A stretch of DNA of 64,000 nt from Candidatus Pseudoruminococcus merdavium (GCA_904419745.1 CAJFSS010000012.1:24954-88953); one strand, 5' to 3'; shown: positions 26,854-36,281, counted from the first letter of the stretch. Notes: generated from the letters alone by a model not told the origin. Numbers and translations: made by a program.

Positions 26854-28023
26854 TTATTTCAATGTAGTTAAAAAAGACTCTATCCTCTTGAGCGCCTCCT
26901 GGATATGGCTAAGCGAATAGGAATAGGAGACGCGCACATACCCTTCCCCGCTTTCTCCAAAGGCATTACCAGGCACCACAGCTACTTTCTGGCTGTAAAG
27001 CAGGCGCTCACAGAATTCCTCGGAGGAAAGACCGGTACTCTTAATGCATGGAAAGATATAAAAAGCTCCGCGTGGTTCAAAGCAGTGTAACCCAAGCGAA
27101 TTGAACCCGTCGACAATCAAGCGCCTGCGCATGTCGTATTCTTCTCTCATCTGGGCCACGTTTTCCTCACAATCCCGCAGGGCTTTTACCGCTGCATACT
27201 GGCTTGTTGTAGGAGCGCACATGATCGCATACTGATGGATTTTCAGCATCTGCGCCATCACCTGTTTTGGCGCACAGGCATATCCCAGGCGCCAGCCGGT
27301 CATGGCAAACGCCTTGGAAAATCCTCCGACCAAAATGGTGCGCTCCTGCATTCCATCAATTTCCGCAATGGAAACATGGCGTTCCCCACCATAGGTAAGC
27401 TCCCCATAAATTTCATCCGAAAGCACCATGATATTGGTATCCCGGAGCACTTCGGCGATTGCTTCCAGATCCTCCCTGCGCATGACAGCGCCAGTTGGGT
27501 TGTTGGGAAATGGGAGGACGAGCAATTTTGTCCTTTTTGTGATTTTATCCTGAAGTTCCTGGGGAGTCAGACGGAATTCATCCTCCTCCTTTGTCTCAAT
27601 GGGGACAGGAACACCGCCGGACAGCACGGTTATGGGATGGTAACAGACAAAACTCGGTTCTGGAATCAGGACTTCGTCTCCTTCCTCCACAAAAGCACGG
27701 ATAGCAATGTCGATTGCCTCCGAACCGCCGACTGTTACTACAATTTCATCTTTCCTATCGTATTCCAGGCAAAAACGCCTGCTTAAATACTCCCCGATTT
27801 CATCTTTTAATTCCTGTAACCCAGCGTTTGCTGTATACCAGGTTTTGGAATCCTCCAAAGAGCGAATTCCAGCTCGCCGGATAATCCACGGAGTTTTAAA
27901 GTCAGGTTCCCCAACGCCCAGGGAAATGACCCCTTCCATTTCTCCCGCCAAATCAAAAAAGCGGCGGATACCGGAAGGTTTTAATCCCGTGATGCGTTTT
28001 GAGAGTAGTTTTTGGTAATCCAT
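26854..28023 (-). CDS. PLP-dependent aminotransferase, class I/II (PatA/aromatic type)
   Basis: Transaminase of 389 residues, fold type I. The PLP lysine lies in GGFSKAFAMTGWRLGYA, with the upstream LVLPFPNNPTGAVM and LSDEIYGELTYGG motifs and a C-terminal Arg in GYVRVSYSYS. Substrate is uncertain: aromatic amino acids or N-acetyl-diaminopimelate (PatA-like) are possible. The ATG at 28023 shares one base with the Lrp stop (TGATG), so the regulator and the enzyme are coupled. A GTG one codon earlier is also in frame. Confidence 0.9.
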   Translation of the reverse strand: MDYQKLLSKRITGLKPSGIRRFFDLAGEMEGVISLGVGEPDFKTPWIIRRAGIRSLEDSKTWYTANAGLQELKDEIGEYLSRRFCLEYDRKDEIVVTVGGSEAIDIAIRAFVEEGDEVLIPEPSFVCYHPITVLSGGVPVPIETKEEDEFRLTPQELQDKITKRTKLLVLPFPNNPTGAVMRREDLEAIAEVLRDTNIMVLSDEIYGELTYGGERHVSIAEIDGMQERTILVGGFSKAFAMTGWRLGYACAPKQVMAQMLKIHQYAIMCAPTTSQYAAVKALRDCEENVAQMREEYDMRRRLIVDGFNSLGLHCFEPRGAFYIFPCIKSTGLSSEEFCERLLYSQKVAVVPGNAFGESGEGYVRVSYSYSLSHIQEALKRIESFLTTLK

Positions 28024-28502
28024 CACAGGGAGGGAAACCTCCTTTCATCCTTTTCTTCAGCCGCAAAGGAAATATTGTCATACTTATAGCGTTTGAGAAT
28101 AAAATGAGTCGCCGTAGAGAGTACGGAATCCACAACCGCCAGTTTATAGGCCACAAACATCGCCACATCCTGGAAGGTCTTTCCCACTACATTGACAGCG
28201 AGATCAAAACCGCCGGACATCAAAAATACGCTTTTCACTTCAGAAAATTCAGCAATTTTTGCAGCAATTTCTTCAAAGCCTCGGTCTGCTTTTGGCGTTA
28301 CTTTCAACTCAATCAGTGCCTCTACATAATGGTGATCGGCCTGTTCCCAGTCCACGACCGCCTTATAGCCCTTAATAATCCCATCCTTTTCAAACTGTGC
28401 GATTTCTTCTGTAACCTCCTGTTCCGTCCGATCAAGCATCACCGCGAGCTGTTTTGTCGTGAGATGGGCGTCCCTTTCCAGTAATTGCAATAGCCGTTTC
28501 AT
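28023..28502 (-). CDS. Lrp/AsnC-family transcriptional regulator
   Basis: Regulator of 159 residues with an N-terminal winged HTH (DAHLTTKQLAVMLDRTEQEVTEEIAQFEKDGII) and a C-terminal RAM ligand-binding domain (VEALIELKVTPKADRGFEEIA and SGGFDLAVNVVG). Lrp-type proteins sense amino acids. It is coupled to the aminotransferase that follows, so it probably controls that gene in response to its substrate or product. This is inference from gene order. Confidence 0.92.
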   Translation of the reverse strand: MKRLLQLLERDAHLTTKQLAVMLDRTEQEVTEEIAQFEKDGIIKGYKAVVDWEQADHHYVEALIELKVTPKADRGFEEIAAKIAEFSEVKSVFLMSGGFDLAVNVVGKTFQDVAMFVAYKLAVVDSVLSTATHFILKRYKYDNISFAAEEKDERRFPSL

Positions 28503-28522
28503 CCTGTCATTCCCCCTATTTT

Positions 28523-29344
28523 TTATTCCTCCACTAGCCGGATCAGCTGTGGTTGATGACGTTTATAATAGACCGTATAGCGGAACCCCGCCCTCCAGAG
28601 AATCTCATATGCTTTTTGAAAATCCCCTGCCAAATCTTCTCTTCTGTGTGCATCCGACCCAATGGTCACATATTCTCCTCCAAGCTCATAAAACCGCTTG
28701 AGCAGCCATTCTGACGGCATGGTATCCCCTAATTCCTGTCGCAATCCAGAGGTATTAATTTCCAAAGCCTTGTGCGCCCCGGCAAGATTTTTCAAAATTT
28801 GTTCGATTTTGTTTTCAAACGGAGAAAGATCATATTGTTTTCCTGTCGCGCGGGCATAATAGCGCAGAGGATAGGTCAGGTGTGCGAGACTGTCAAAGTG
28901 TTCCCACTTGGAAGTTTCAATCAGCTCATCAAAATACGCCGCAAAAGCATCATACGGGTCTTCCCGGTTGTAATCAATCAAATGGAATGGGGTAAAGCCG
29001 GCCACCTGATGCACTGAAGCGAGATGAAAATCCCGTTGATACATTGTGGCGATTCTATTTGCCCGTTCCAAGTTTTGCATTGGCTGACCAATTTCCATCC
29101 CGGAAAGGACATCCAGCCGTCCAAAAAAGACGTTTTTCTCTTTCAGGCAATCAATATAGGAATCCCTAACTGCCTGGTTCCAACGGCTATTTTCCGGAAG
29201 ATCACATTCGTAATGATCCGTGATGGCAATGCCGTCCAATCCAATTTCACATGCGCCTACACAAAGATAAGTTGCTGAGTGTTGTGCATCCGGGGAATTA
29301 TCCGAATGCACATGATTATCATATCTCTTTACCGGATGAATCAC
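28523..29344 (-). CDS. PHP-domain phosphatase, histidinol-phosphatase (HisJ/HisK) type
   Basis: Metal-dependent phosphoesterase of 273 residues. Metal ligands are visible in DNHVHSDNSP at the N-terminus, AITDHYECDLP, LASVHQVAG and GSDAHRREDLAG near the C-terminus. This is the PHP layout of histidinol phosphatases. No other his gene is in the window, so the substrate is not certain. It lies upstream of the Lrp gene with a 20-bp gap on the same strand. Confidence 0.85.
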   Translation of the reverse strand: MIHPVKRYDNHVHSDNSPDAQHSATYLCVGACEIGLDGIAITDHYECDLPENSRWNQAVRDSYIDCLKEKNVFFGRLDVLSGMEIGQPMQNLERANRIATMYQRDFHLASVHQVAGFTPFHLIDYNREDPYDAFAAYFDELIETSKWEHFDSLAHLTYPLRYYARATGKQYDLSPFENKIEQILKNLAGAHKALEINTSGLRQELGDTMPSEWLLKRFYELGGEYVTIGSDAHRREDLAGDFQKAYEILWRAGFRYTVYYKRHQPQLIRLVEE

Positions 29345-29761
29345 AATCGTTCCCCCTTGTTTTGACGGCTTTTCCCTGCCGTCTTTTCATCTTTTCTTTC
29401 TTTTTTGTACTGTAAATAAAGTAACAAATTTCTATTGCAATCATATAAGCAACCTGTAAAATATGGTATAATAAAAAAGCAGCCCAACTTTCCAATGATT
29501 TTCACATCCATTTTGCACCATTTACAAGTTGAAATTCCGTTAATTTCCGAAAAACTGGGATGTAGAAGAAAGTATAATAGGTGATTATACCATATTTTTA
29601 TCATGATTCCTATATGCTTTCTTTCAAATGCGGAGAATCTTAGTGAAAATATCCGTACCCACTTTTGGCAAACTGTGTTATGATGTCCATATGCTTTCAC
29701 AATTTACCGCATTACATTCCTTTTATAAAAACCTTTTTGCGAAAACCGGAGGGAACAGACT
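29345..29761. other. Divergent intergenic region, PHP phosphatase versus NAD synthetase
   Basis: It contains several TATAAT-like boxes: plus strand near 29466-29471, minus strand near 29588, and TATGAT near 29680 before the synthetase gene. None has a convincing -35 at 17 bp. An open frame of 119 codons on the minus strand has no ribosome binding site and low coding character, so I do not call it. Confidence 0.5.
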
Positions 29762-31645
29762 ATGAAATCCATTGTTAGAGTAGCAGGTATTTCCAACAAA
29801 ATTGTTGCGGCCAATCCCACTCTTTGCTGTGAGGAAATTGGAAATGCAATAACAAAGATTAAACCCGAAGAACCGGATATTGTGGTTTTCCCGCGGCTAT
29901 GTCTTTCCGGGAGCAGCTGTGAAGCGCTATTTGGCTACGAAGTACTGGCAAATGATGCAAAGAAGGCCCTTTCCAGTATTATGGAACGAACAGCAAACTC
30001 CCATGCAGTTTATTTAATTGGAATGCCTTTGCTTGCGGGGGGAACGCTTACAGAAGTCTGTGCTGTTATTCACCGTGGCATGTTGGTGGGATACCTCTCC
30101 TGTGAAGGGGCTTTTCTGAGTGAGGACGGAACAATCGCAGATACGGATATTTTGCCCGATACAACCGTATTTTCCTGCGGTTCCCTGCGGTTTTGCATCC
30201 TTCCCTCCAAAGTGGACGCTCTTCCTGAGAGGCTTGGGGGAATCTCTCGGCTTGGCTGTGATCTGATAATTGTCCCTTCCTGTGACCCGGCCACTGCAGG
30301 TTCCGTACGTAGTTCCCGGGAAATTGCCAAAGCGGTCAGCGCATCAACCGGTTGTGCGGTAGTCGTGGTCAACGGCGGCGTAGGAGAAAGCAGCGCTCCC
30401 CATATTTATCAGGGGTTTGTATGTATTTGTGAAGATGGGGAGGAAGTCGCCTTTGCGCAATCCGCTTTTGAAACTGTGAACTGCGTTTATGATATAGACG
30501 CCGATATTGTCCACGCACAGCGAAAAAGACATGGTCCACTCTATAACGGAGCTTCCCGGATAACTCCGGCTTTTTTCTCCTTCCCTGCAATGGAGAAACT
30601 CGGAAAGCTGAAACGTCAAGTGCCGCGTAACCCATTCCTTCCCAGAGATCCACAGCGGATGGACAGTTATTGTGAAGAAATTTTCTCCCTGCAATCCGAT
30701 TCTCTGGCGCTTCGTATGAAGCACATTGGCTGCCGTCAACTGGTTTTGGGTATTTCCGGAGGGCTTGACTCTACCCTTGCCCTTCTGGTAAGCGTGAGCG
30801 CCTGTGACAAGCTTGGAATCCCCCGTGAAAATATCACTGCTGTAACCATGCCAGGATTTGGCACAACGGATCGCACCTATTTTAATGCGCTCCATCTCAT
30901 TGAAGAACTCGGATGCGTCAGTCGCGATATCTCTATCCGTGCAGCGGTTACCCAACATTTTGAAGATATTTCCCAAGATCCGGCTAATAAAGACGTCACC
31001 TATGAAAATGCACAGGCAAGGGAACGCGCCCAAATTTTATTAGACATTGCCAACCAAGTCGGCGGTCTTGTGGTGGGAACCGGGGATCTGTCCGAGGAAG
31101 CTCTCGGATGGTGCACTTTTGCAGGAGACCATATTGCCAATTTCAATGTGAACACAGATATCCCAAAAACACTTATTCGCATCATCGTTGGGAAGGTTGC
31201 CAACAAACCGGAGTTTGCCAATGTGCGGGATATCCTCCTGGATATCCTGGATACCCCGGTCAGCCCAGAGCTTCTTCCTCCGGATGAAACTGGAAAGATT
31301 CAGCAAAAAACGGAGGTGATTCTCGGCTCATATGAGCTGCATGACTTCTTTATCTACTATTTTATCCGGTATCGCCTTGCACCTTCCAAACTCTATGAAT
31401 ACGCCTGCATAGCCTTTGAGGGGATGATGGAGCCGGACTATATCCGGGAAAAGCTTACCCTTTTCCTCAAACGCTTTATTACCAATCAGTTTAAGCGCAG
31501 TTGTTCGCCGGACAGCGCCGCCATTGGTCCCGTTTCTCTTACAGCAGGAGAGTTTTCCTTCCCCTCCGATATTTCCCCGGCAATGCTCTTAAAAGAACTC
31601 AATGACTACCTGGAAACATCCACACAATCCAAGCATACATTCTGA
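29762..31645 (+). CDS. nadE: NAD+ synthetase, two-domain form with degenerate glutaminase domain
   Basis: Makes NAD+ from deamido-NAD+ and ATP. Residues 1-270 are a nitrilase-fold domain that in this family releases ammonia from glutamine. Residues 310-627 are the synthetase domain, with the PP-loop SGGLDST near 331 and intact [13 protein letters not shown] and [10 protein letters not shown] motifs. The glutaminase catalytic Glu position holds Arg45 (FPRLCLSG instead of FPELCLTG). The Lys position (usually VPKT) reads LSCE, and the Cys position (usually ICEDLW) reads LPSKVD, so all three triad residues seem absent. The length is normal. It probably uses free ammonia or ammonia from another protein. 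AAAACCGGAGGGAACAGACT precedes the ATG. Confidence 0.9.
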   Translation: MKSIVRVAGISNKIVAANPTLCCEEIGNAITKIKPEEPDIVVFPRLCLSGSSCEALFGYEVLANDAKKALSSIMERTANSHAVYLIGMPLLAGGTLTEVCAVIHRGMLVGYLSCEGAFLSEDGTIADTDILPDTTVFSCGSLRFCILPSKVDALPERLGGISRLGCDLIIVPSCDPATAGSVRSSREIAKAVSASTGCAVVVVNGGVGESSAPHIYQGFVCICEDGEEVAFAQSAFETVNCVYDIDADIVHAQRKRHGPLYNGASRITPAFFSFPAMEKLGKLKRQVPRNPFLPRDPQRMDSYCEEIFSLQSDSLALRMKHIGCRQLVLGISGGLDSTLALLVSVSACDKLGIPRENITAVTMPGFGTTDRTYFNALHLIEELGCVSRDISIRAAVTQHFEDISQDPANKDVTYENAQARERAQILLDIANQVGGLVVGTGDLSEEALGWCTFAGDHIANFNVNTDIPKTLIRIIVGKVANKPEFANVRDILLDILDTPVSPELLPPDETGKIQQKTEVILGSYELHDFFIYYFIRYRLAPSKLYEYACIAFEGMMEPDYIREKLTLFLKRFITNQFKRSCSPDSAAIGPVSLTAGEFSFPSDISPAMLLKELNDYLETSTQSKHTF

Positions 31646-31662
31646 AACAAAAGGAGATTTAT

Positions 31663-31932
31663 ATGAAAGCTGTCATTACTGTTATTGGAAAAGATATGGT
31701 AGGAATTCTTGGCAAAGTATGTAACACATGTTCCGAAAAAAACGTCAATGTCCTGGAAGTTACACAATCTGTTTTACAGGATTTATTCGTTATGATTATG
31801 ATGGTGGACATCTCCGCCATGACCTGTAATTTGGCAGAATTTTCTGACAACATGGAAATGCTTGGCCGTTCCCTTGGTCTCTCCATCCATGTTATGCACG
31901 AGGATATTTTCCATTCTATGCACCGAATTTAA
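31663..31932 (+). CDS. ACT-domain protein, UPF0237 type
   Basis: Single ACT domain of 89 residues ([33 protein letters not shown]). UPF0237 proteins are nearly always encoded directly before a DUF711/UPF0210 gene, as here (gap 17 bp). The ACT fold suggests that a small ligand, perhaps an amino acid, regulates its partner, but none is known. It follows nadE by 17 bp, so the three genes may share a transcript. Confidence 0.9.
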   Translation: MKAVITVIGKDMVGILGKVCNTCSEKNVNVLEVTQSVLQDLFVMIMMVDISAMTCNLAEFSDNMEMLGRSLGLSIHVMHEDIFHSMHRI

Positions 31933-31949
31933 ACTGGAGGTTCCCTGCA

Positions 31950-33308
31950 ATGATTAACACCACTGAAATTTTAGAAACAATTCAGATGATTACCGAGGAA
32001 CACCTCGACATTCGGACAATTACCATGGGAATTTCCCTGCTTGACTGCTGTGACCCGGATATTGACAGGGCCTGCGAAAAAATATATCGGAAAATTACGC
32101 AAAAGGCCAAAAATCTAGTAAAAACCGGAGAGGACATTGAAAAAGAATATGGAATTCCCATCATCAACAAACGGATTTCCGTCACTCCAATTGCAATGGT
32201 ATTGGCTGCTTGTGAAAATAAAGACGCCGTCCGTTTTGCAAAAACTCTTGACCGTGCAGCTCAAACCGTAGGGGTTAATTTCATCGGGGGCTACAGTGCC
32301 CTCGTACAAAAAGGATTTGCAGCGGGCGATAAAGAACTAATTGCATCCATTCCGGAGGCGCTTGCCCAGACAGAGCGCGTTTGCTCCTCCGTCAATATTG
32401 GTTCGACAAAAACCGGTATTAACATGGACGCCGTGCGAATTATGGGAGAAACAGTTAAGCGCAGCGCGGAATTAACCGCTGATCGAAATTGCATTGGAAG
32501 TGCAAAACTGGTCGTGTTCTGTAATGCACCGGAGGACAATCCCTTTATGGCCGGGGCCTTCCATGGTCCAGGGGAACCGGACTGTATTTTGAATGTTGGT
32601 GTATCCGGTCCGGGCGTTGTTCGAGCTGCAATCGCAAAGGCCAAAGGATGTTCCATCTCTGAAATTGCAGATATTATCAAACGCACTGCTTTTAAAATCA
32701 CCCGTATGGGGCAACTGGTCGGTACAGAAGCTTCTAAACGACTGGGCATCCCGTTTGGGATTGTAGACCTTTCCCTTGCCCCCACTCCAGCAGTCGGGGA
32801 TTCTGTTGCCCATATCCTGGAAGAAATGGGACTGGAAACCTGTGGGGGGCCTGGAACCACTGCCGCCCTTGCGCTGCTCAATGATGCAGTGAAAAAAGGC
32901 GGCGTTATGGCGTCCTCCCGTGTTGGTGGGTTGTCCGGCGCTTTTATCCCGGTCAGTGAGGATGCGGGCATGATCGCTGCCGCACAACGTGGAGTGCTCC
33001 ATCTGGAAAAGCTTGAGGCCATGACCGCGGTCTGTTCTGTTGGACTGGATATGGTGATTGTACCGGGAGATGTCACCCCGGAAATCATATCCGGAATCAT
33101 CGCAGATGAAGCAGCCATTGGTATGGTCAATTCCAAAACAACGGCAGTCCGTCTGATCCCCGCCATCGGTAAACAGGTGGGGGATACGCTTGAATTTGGG
33201 GGTCTGCTCGGATATGGGCCCGTAATGCCTGTTAACATCGCATCCCCAGCCGAATTTATCGCACGGGGAGGAACTATTCCCGCACCTCTACAAAGCCTGA
33301 AAAATTAA
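31950..33308 (+). CDS. DUF711/UPF0210 (PFL-like) family protein
   Basis: Conserved 452-residue protein of the UPF0210 family. Motifs seen include [16 protein letters not shown] at the start, [15 protein letters not shown] sequence (here [15 protein letters not shown]), [14 protein letters not shown] and [15 protein letters not shown]. The family has a structure distantly like glycyl-radical enzymes, but no proven activity. It has been named PFL-like without a conserved glycyl motif, and I see no typical RVXGY loop here. It is paired with the upstream ACT protein. Confidence 0.9.
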   Translation: MINTTEILETIQMITEEHLDIRTITMGISLLDCCDPDIDRACEKIYRKITQKAKNLVKTGEDIEKEYGIPIINKRISVTPIAMVLAACENKDAVRFAKTLDRAAQTVGVNFIGGYSALVQKGFAAGDKELIASIPEALAQTERVCSSVNIGSTKTGINMDAVRIMGETVKRSAELTADRNCIGSAKLVVFCNAPEDNPFMAGAFHGPGEPDCILNVGVSGPGVVRAAIAKAKGCSISEIADIIKRTAFKITRMGQLVGTEASKRLGIPFGIVDLSLAPTPAVGDSVAHILEEMGLETCGGPGTTAALALLNDAVKKGGVMASSRVGGLSGAFIPVSEDAGMIAAAQRGVLHLEKLEAMTAVCSVGLDMVIVPGDVTPEIISGIIADEAAIGMVNSKTTAVRLIPAIGKQVGDTLEFGGLLGYGPVMPVNIASPAEFIARGGTIPAPLQSLKN

Positions 33309-33370
33309 TCTTCAAAAGAAAATCCCAGGACATCATTCTGGGAAGGAGATAAATCGAGCATGATTTGCTA

Positions 33371-33406
33371 AAAGGAAACCGGAGAGCTACCGCTCTCCGG
33401 TTTCCT
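33371..33406. terminator. Bidirectional terminator between DUF711 and GNAT genes
   Basis: Perfect 16-bp stem (AAAGGAAACCGGAGAG and its complement) with a 4-nt loop. It overlaps the last codons of the minus-strand acetyltransferase. A second small hairpin (TCCCAG...CTGGGA, about 33325-33344) precedes it. Confidence 0.85.
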
Positions 33407-33962
33407 TTTGCCGAATATAATCTTCCCTGGTAATCACATATACTCTGGAATCTTTCACACGATCTTTGTGAATAATCTTTTTATCCGATTCAAACCGCAT
33501 TCCGGCTTTTTCCATTACTCTTCCAGAAGCAGGGTTTTCCCACAAATACTCTGCGCTAACCCGTTCAAAATGCAGTACTTCAAAGCCATACTGTAGTACC
33601 GCCTTGAGTGCTTCTGTTGCAAAGCCCTGGCCCCAATAAGAACGCGCCACGCAATACCCGATATCCGCAGTGCGTCCCAATTTGCTGATATCGTGAAAAT
33701 CAATAGAACCAATAATGCAATCCGTCCCCTTTAGAACAAGCGCCCAGTTATAAAATTCTCCCTGCCGGTACATCTGTTCCCAAGCATGGATGACTCGTTT
33801 TGTCACCTGTACATTTTTGTGTGCTTCCCAATTGACAGTACTTGCTACCACTTCATCACTCATCCAACGGTCAAAGACCTGTTGCGCGTCGCGGTGGGTA
33901 AAATGTCTTAAAATTAGGCGCGGTGTCTCGATCACCTTATGCCGCTCATAAAAAGCCATCAT
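33387..33962 (-). CDS. GNAT N-acetyltransferase (RimJ/RimL type)
   Basis: Acetyl-CoA-dependent transferase of about 191 residues. The RimJ-like opening ETPRLILRHFTHRDAQQVF, the core FHDISKLGRTADIGYCVA and the acetyl-CoA loop YWGQGFATEAL are clear, followed by ENPASGRVMEKAGMRFE. The open frame starts at 34091. I favour the ATG pair at 33962/33959 because family alignment begins there and GGGG lies upstream. The acceptor (protein alpha-amine or small molecule) is unknown. Confidence 0.88.
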   Translation of the reverse strand: MMAFYERHKVIETPRLILRHFTHRDAQQVFDRWMSDEVVASTVNWEAHKNVQVTKRVIHAWEQMYRQGEFYNWALVLKGTDCIIGSIDFHDISKLGRTADIGYCVARSYWGQGFATEALKAVLQYGFEVLHFERVSAEYLWENPASGRVMEKAGMRFESDKKIIHKDRVKDSRVYVITREDYIRQKETGER

Positions 33963-34267
33963 GAAGAAATTCCCCGCCTTCTTCCATACTCCCAATGTCG
34001 ATCCAGCCAACTGCTTTTTTCCTAACATCAATACCCTCTTGCTCCTTTGTTTATAACCAGATTCGATGCATGGCTGACCTGCCCGCTGCATTTCCTTATG
34101 CAGAGACTATCTTTTTCAGACAATTTGTGCTATCATCATTAACATTGAAGTTATAAACCCTGCCATTTTCTTACCCTATTTTACCATACAAAAAAGTAAA
34201 GAACAACGAAAAAAATGTCGCTTTAAAACGTGCAGTAAGAGAAACTTTTCTATGAAAGGAAATGAAT

Positions 34268-34753
34268 ATGCTGATAAAACAAAAAGAAATTTCGCCTTCC
34301 CTTCCTCAAAAACTTGCCGCCCTGTTAGAAGGAGAACACAATTGTATAGCCAATCTTTCAAACGCCAGCGCCCTCCTTTTTGAAATGATTGACAACATCA
34401 ATTGGGCCGGATTCTACCTGTTACATAATAAGGAACTCATTCTTGGTCCATTTCAGGGAAAAGTAGCTTGTGTTCATATTGCACTTGGAAAAGGCGTTTG
34501 CGGCACTGCAGCCAGCCAGGATCAAACGCTTATTGTGGATAATGTCCATGAGTTTGCGGGCCATATTGCGTGCGACAGTGCTTCCAACTCGGAAATCGTC
34601 ATTCCCTTACATGCCCATGGCCAAGTAGTTGGCGTACTGGATATTGACAGCCCTCTATTCTCCCGGTTTTCTTCTGCAGAGGCCCGGTTGCTTGAGCAAG
34701 CTGCAAAGATTATTGAAAATTCCTGCGATTTATCCGTTTTGTCCACCCTATAA
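34268..34753 (+). CDS. Free methionine-(R)-sulfoxide reductase (GAF-domain fRMsr)
   Basis: Reduces free methionine-R-sulfoxide with thioredoxin. It is a 161-residue single GAF domain with the fRMsr sequence pattern WAGFYL, LGPFQGKVAC, GKGVCGTAA and HIACDSASNSEI. The three cysteines are at 68, 78 and 102, the same 10 and 24 residue spacing as the E. coli enzyme, so it should be active. An ATG two codons upstream (34262) is too close to the GAAAGG site, so 34268 is preferred. Followed by a terminator. Confidence 0.93.
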   Translation: MLIKQKEISPSLPQKLAALLEGEHNCIANLSNASALLFEMIDNINWAGFYLLHNKELILGPFQGKVACVHIALGKGVCGTAASQDQTLIVDNVHEFAGHIACDSASNSEIVIPLHAHGQVVGVLDIDSPLFSRFSSAEARLLEQAAKIIENSCDLSVLSTL

Positions 34754-34873
34754 CTCTTATCTTGATATTTCTGGAAACACACATAGCCATATCAAACCGG
34801 AAATCCTTGTCCCCGGCTGGTCCTTTTATGGGATCCTTTCAGGTCATTTTTGTGATAAAAAGAAGTCTAGCAA

Positions 34874-34908
34874 CAAAGCCAGTACCCTGGAGTACTGGCT
34901 TTGTTTTT
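34874..34908 (+). terminator. Terminator of the fRMsr gene
   Basis: Perfect 12-bp stem CAAAGCCAGTAC with its complement, 6-nt loop, followed by TTTTTGC. It is 120 bp past the stop. Confidence 0.8.
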
Positions 34909-34998
34909 GCATTTACATGAAATATATGTAAGTAGATACAAAATACTTTCCTTTATGATTTCTTCATTTCCACTCTTGTATAATCCCAAATTCAGATA

Positions 34999-35036
34999 CA
35001 AAAAACGTCCTCTTTCCAAGAAAGAGGACGTTTTTT
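34999..35036 (-). terminator. Terminator of tRNA-Gly
   Basis: Long stem (AAAAAACGTCCTCTTTC with its complement, 3-nt loop), ending in a T-run on either strand. It sits just past the tRNA 3' end. Confidence 0.88.
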
Positions 35037-35039
35037 GTA

Positions 35040-35113
35040 TGGAGCGGATAGCGGGAATCGAACCCGTAACCTCAGCTTGGGAAGCTAATATTTTACCATT
35101 AAACTATATCCGC
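35040..35113 (-). tRNA. tRNA-Gly (anticodon CCC)
   Basis: Read on the minus strand: acceptor GCGGATA pairing with TATCCGC, D-arm GTTTAATGGTAAAAT, anticodon arm TTAGC-TTCCCAA-GCTGA with anticodon CCC (reads GGG), T-arm CGGGTTCGATTCCCG, discriminator T and an encoded CCA (74 nt in all). It has its own terminator downstream, so it is a single-tRNA unit. Confidence 0.95.
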
Positions 35114-35283
35114 ATGTCTGTTTTTATATTATAAATGGTTCCAATCCAAATTGCAAGAGAAATTTTAGAAAATCCTCAAAAAACTAAAAACAGGGGTTCC
35201 CTTTTCCGTATCCATATCAACAATGTACGCTTTCCTGCATAAGTTAGTACTATATCATATTCTGGGAACCTGGAGGGAACCTT

Positions 35284-36027
35284 ATGCCCATTATTTATCT
35301 CAGCCCATCCACACAGGAGTGGAACCCATATGTAGATGGCGGCAACGAAGAATACTATATGAACCTGATTGCAGACGCCATGGAACCTTATCTTCGTGCA
35401 AATGGCATTCAGTTTGTCCGCAATACGCCGGATATGACAGCCGCCTCTTCCATACGCGCATCAAATGCGGGAAACTATGACTTACATGTTGCCCTGCACT
35501 CCAATGCTGCACCGGCAGGACGAGAGGGTCAGGTACGAGGCAGTGAAGTCTATTATGCCGCCGTCAGCCGCAATGGAAAACGAGCGGCCGACATCATTGC
35601 CAATAATTTAAAACTGATTTATCCGGATCCAAACAGGGTACGCGCTCTGACAACAAATAATTTGGGGGAAGTTACTAAAACAAAAGCGCCCGCAGTTTTG
35701 ATCGAATTTGCATACCACGATAATCCCGAGGATGCACAGTGGATACGCGATAACATTGATGAAATAGCCCAAAACGTGGTACTTTCCCTCACAGAATACT
35801 TTGGTATCCCATTTGTGACGCCGGTACCGATCCGATACGGTCGAGTCCGTGTATCCCCAGGTAGTTATCTGAATATTCGGTCTCGTCCCGCTTTAGACGC
35901 CCCTGTGATCCGCAGGGCATACAATGGGGAAACCCTCGCCATTGTAGGCCAGACAGACGGTTGGTATGTGGTGGAAATCGATGATGTTGTCGGCTACGCT
36001 TACAGCGATTACATTGTTGTAGCTTAG
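35284..36027 (+). CDS. N-acetylmuramoyl-L-alanine amidase with C-terminal SH3b domain
   Basis: Cell-wall hydrolase of 247 residues. Residues 1-170 are an Amidase_3-like domain, with zinc/catalytic residues in NEEYYMNLIAD, DLHVALHSNA and PAVLIEFAYHDNPED. Residues 180-247 are a bacterial SH3 domain (GSYLNIRSRPALDAPV and GDVVGYAYSDYIVV-type end). There is no signal peptide or membrane helix, unusual for a wall enzyme, so it may be released by lysis, act in the mother cell, or be phage-derived. The common DPGHGG opening is replaced by LSPSTQEWNP. GGAGGGAACCTT precedes the ATG. Confidence 0.85.
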   Translation: MPIIYLSPSTQEWNPYVDGGNEEYYMNLIADAMEPYLRANGIQFVRNTPDMTAASSIRASNAGNYDLHVALHSNAAPAGREGQVRGSEVYYAAVSRNGKRAADIIANNLKLIYPDPNRVRALTTNNLGEVTKTKAPAVLIEFAYHDNPEDAQWIRDNIDEIAQNVVLSLTEYFGIPFVTPVPIRYGRVRVSPGSYLNIRSRPALDAPVIRRAYNGETLAIVGQTDGWYVVEIDDVVGYAYSDYIVVA

Positions 36028-36039
36028 AGAAAATATATC

Positions 36040-36078
36040 AAAACAGGCATGGAGGAGTATGCTCCATGCCTGTTTTCT
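36040..36078. terminator. Terminator between the amidase and a small cysteine protein gene
   Basis: Perfect 15-bp stem (AAAACAGGCATGGAG and its complement, 7-nt loop) with T-runs on both sides, in a convergent gap of about 50 bp. Confidence 0.85.
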
Positions 36079-36281
36079 TAATCTTCTACCACTATTTTGT
36101 TGGGTGCATGCGCTCTGAGCGGGCAAAACTGAGAAGTTCTACAGCCAACCATAGAATGATATGCGCAGCTTTCTCCATCTGCTGTATAGACTTTGCCATC
36201 TTCTGAAGTATAGTGGACGTCAATACTGTAGTCCATTTGCATTGAAGGGCAAAAACCATTGTAGGAAACCCATTTTTCCAT
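36078..36281 (-). CDS. Uncharacterised small cysteine-containing protein
   Basis: Open frame of 67 codons preceded by GGTGAGAAA. The product is acidic to neutral and has four cysteines (GFCPS, ESCAY, VGCRT, FCPL), a spacing like zinc- or iron-binding knuckles. It has no membrane segment. The CP-x(n)-C-x(n)-C-x(n)-CP pattern resembles small conserved clostridial proteins of unknown function that I recall only vaguely. It is bounded by a terminator downstream, which supports its being a real gene. Confidence 0.6.
   Translation of the reverse strand: MEKWVSYNGFCPSMQMDYSIDVHYTSEDGKVYTADGESCAYHSMVGCRTSQFCPLRAHAPNKIVVED

Noticed and set aside
29341..29700. 119-codon minus-strand frame before the PHP gene
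   Set aside because: No ribosome binding site, odd composition rich in Lys, Tyr and Cys, and it overlaps the promoter region. Taken as chance.
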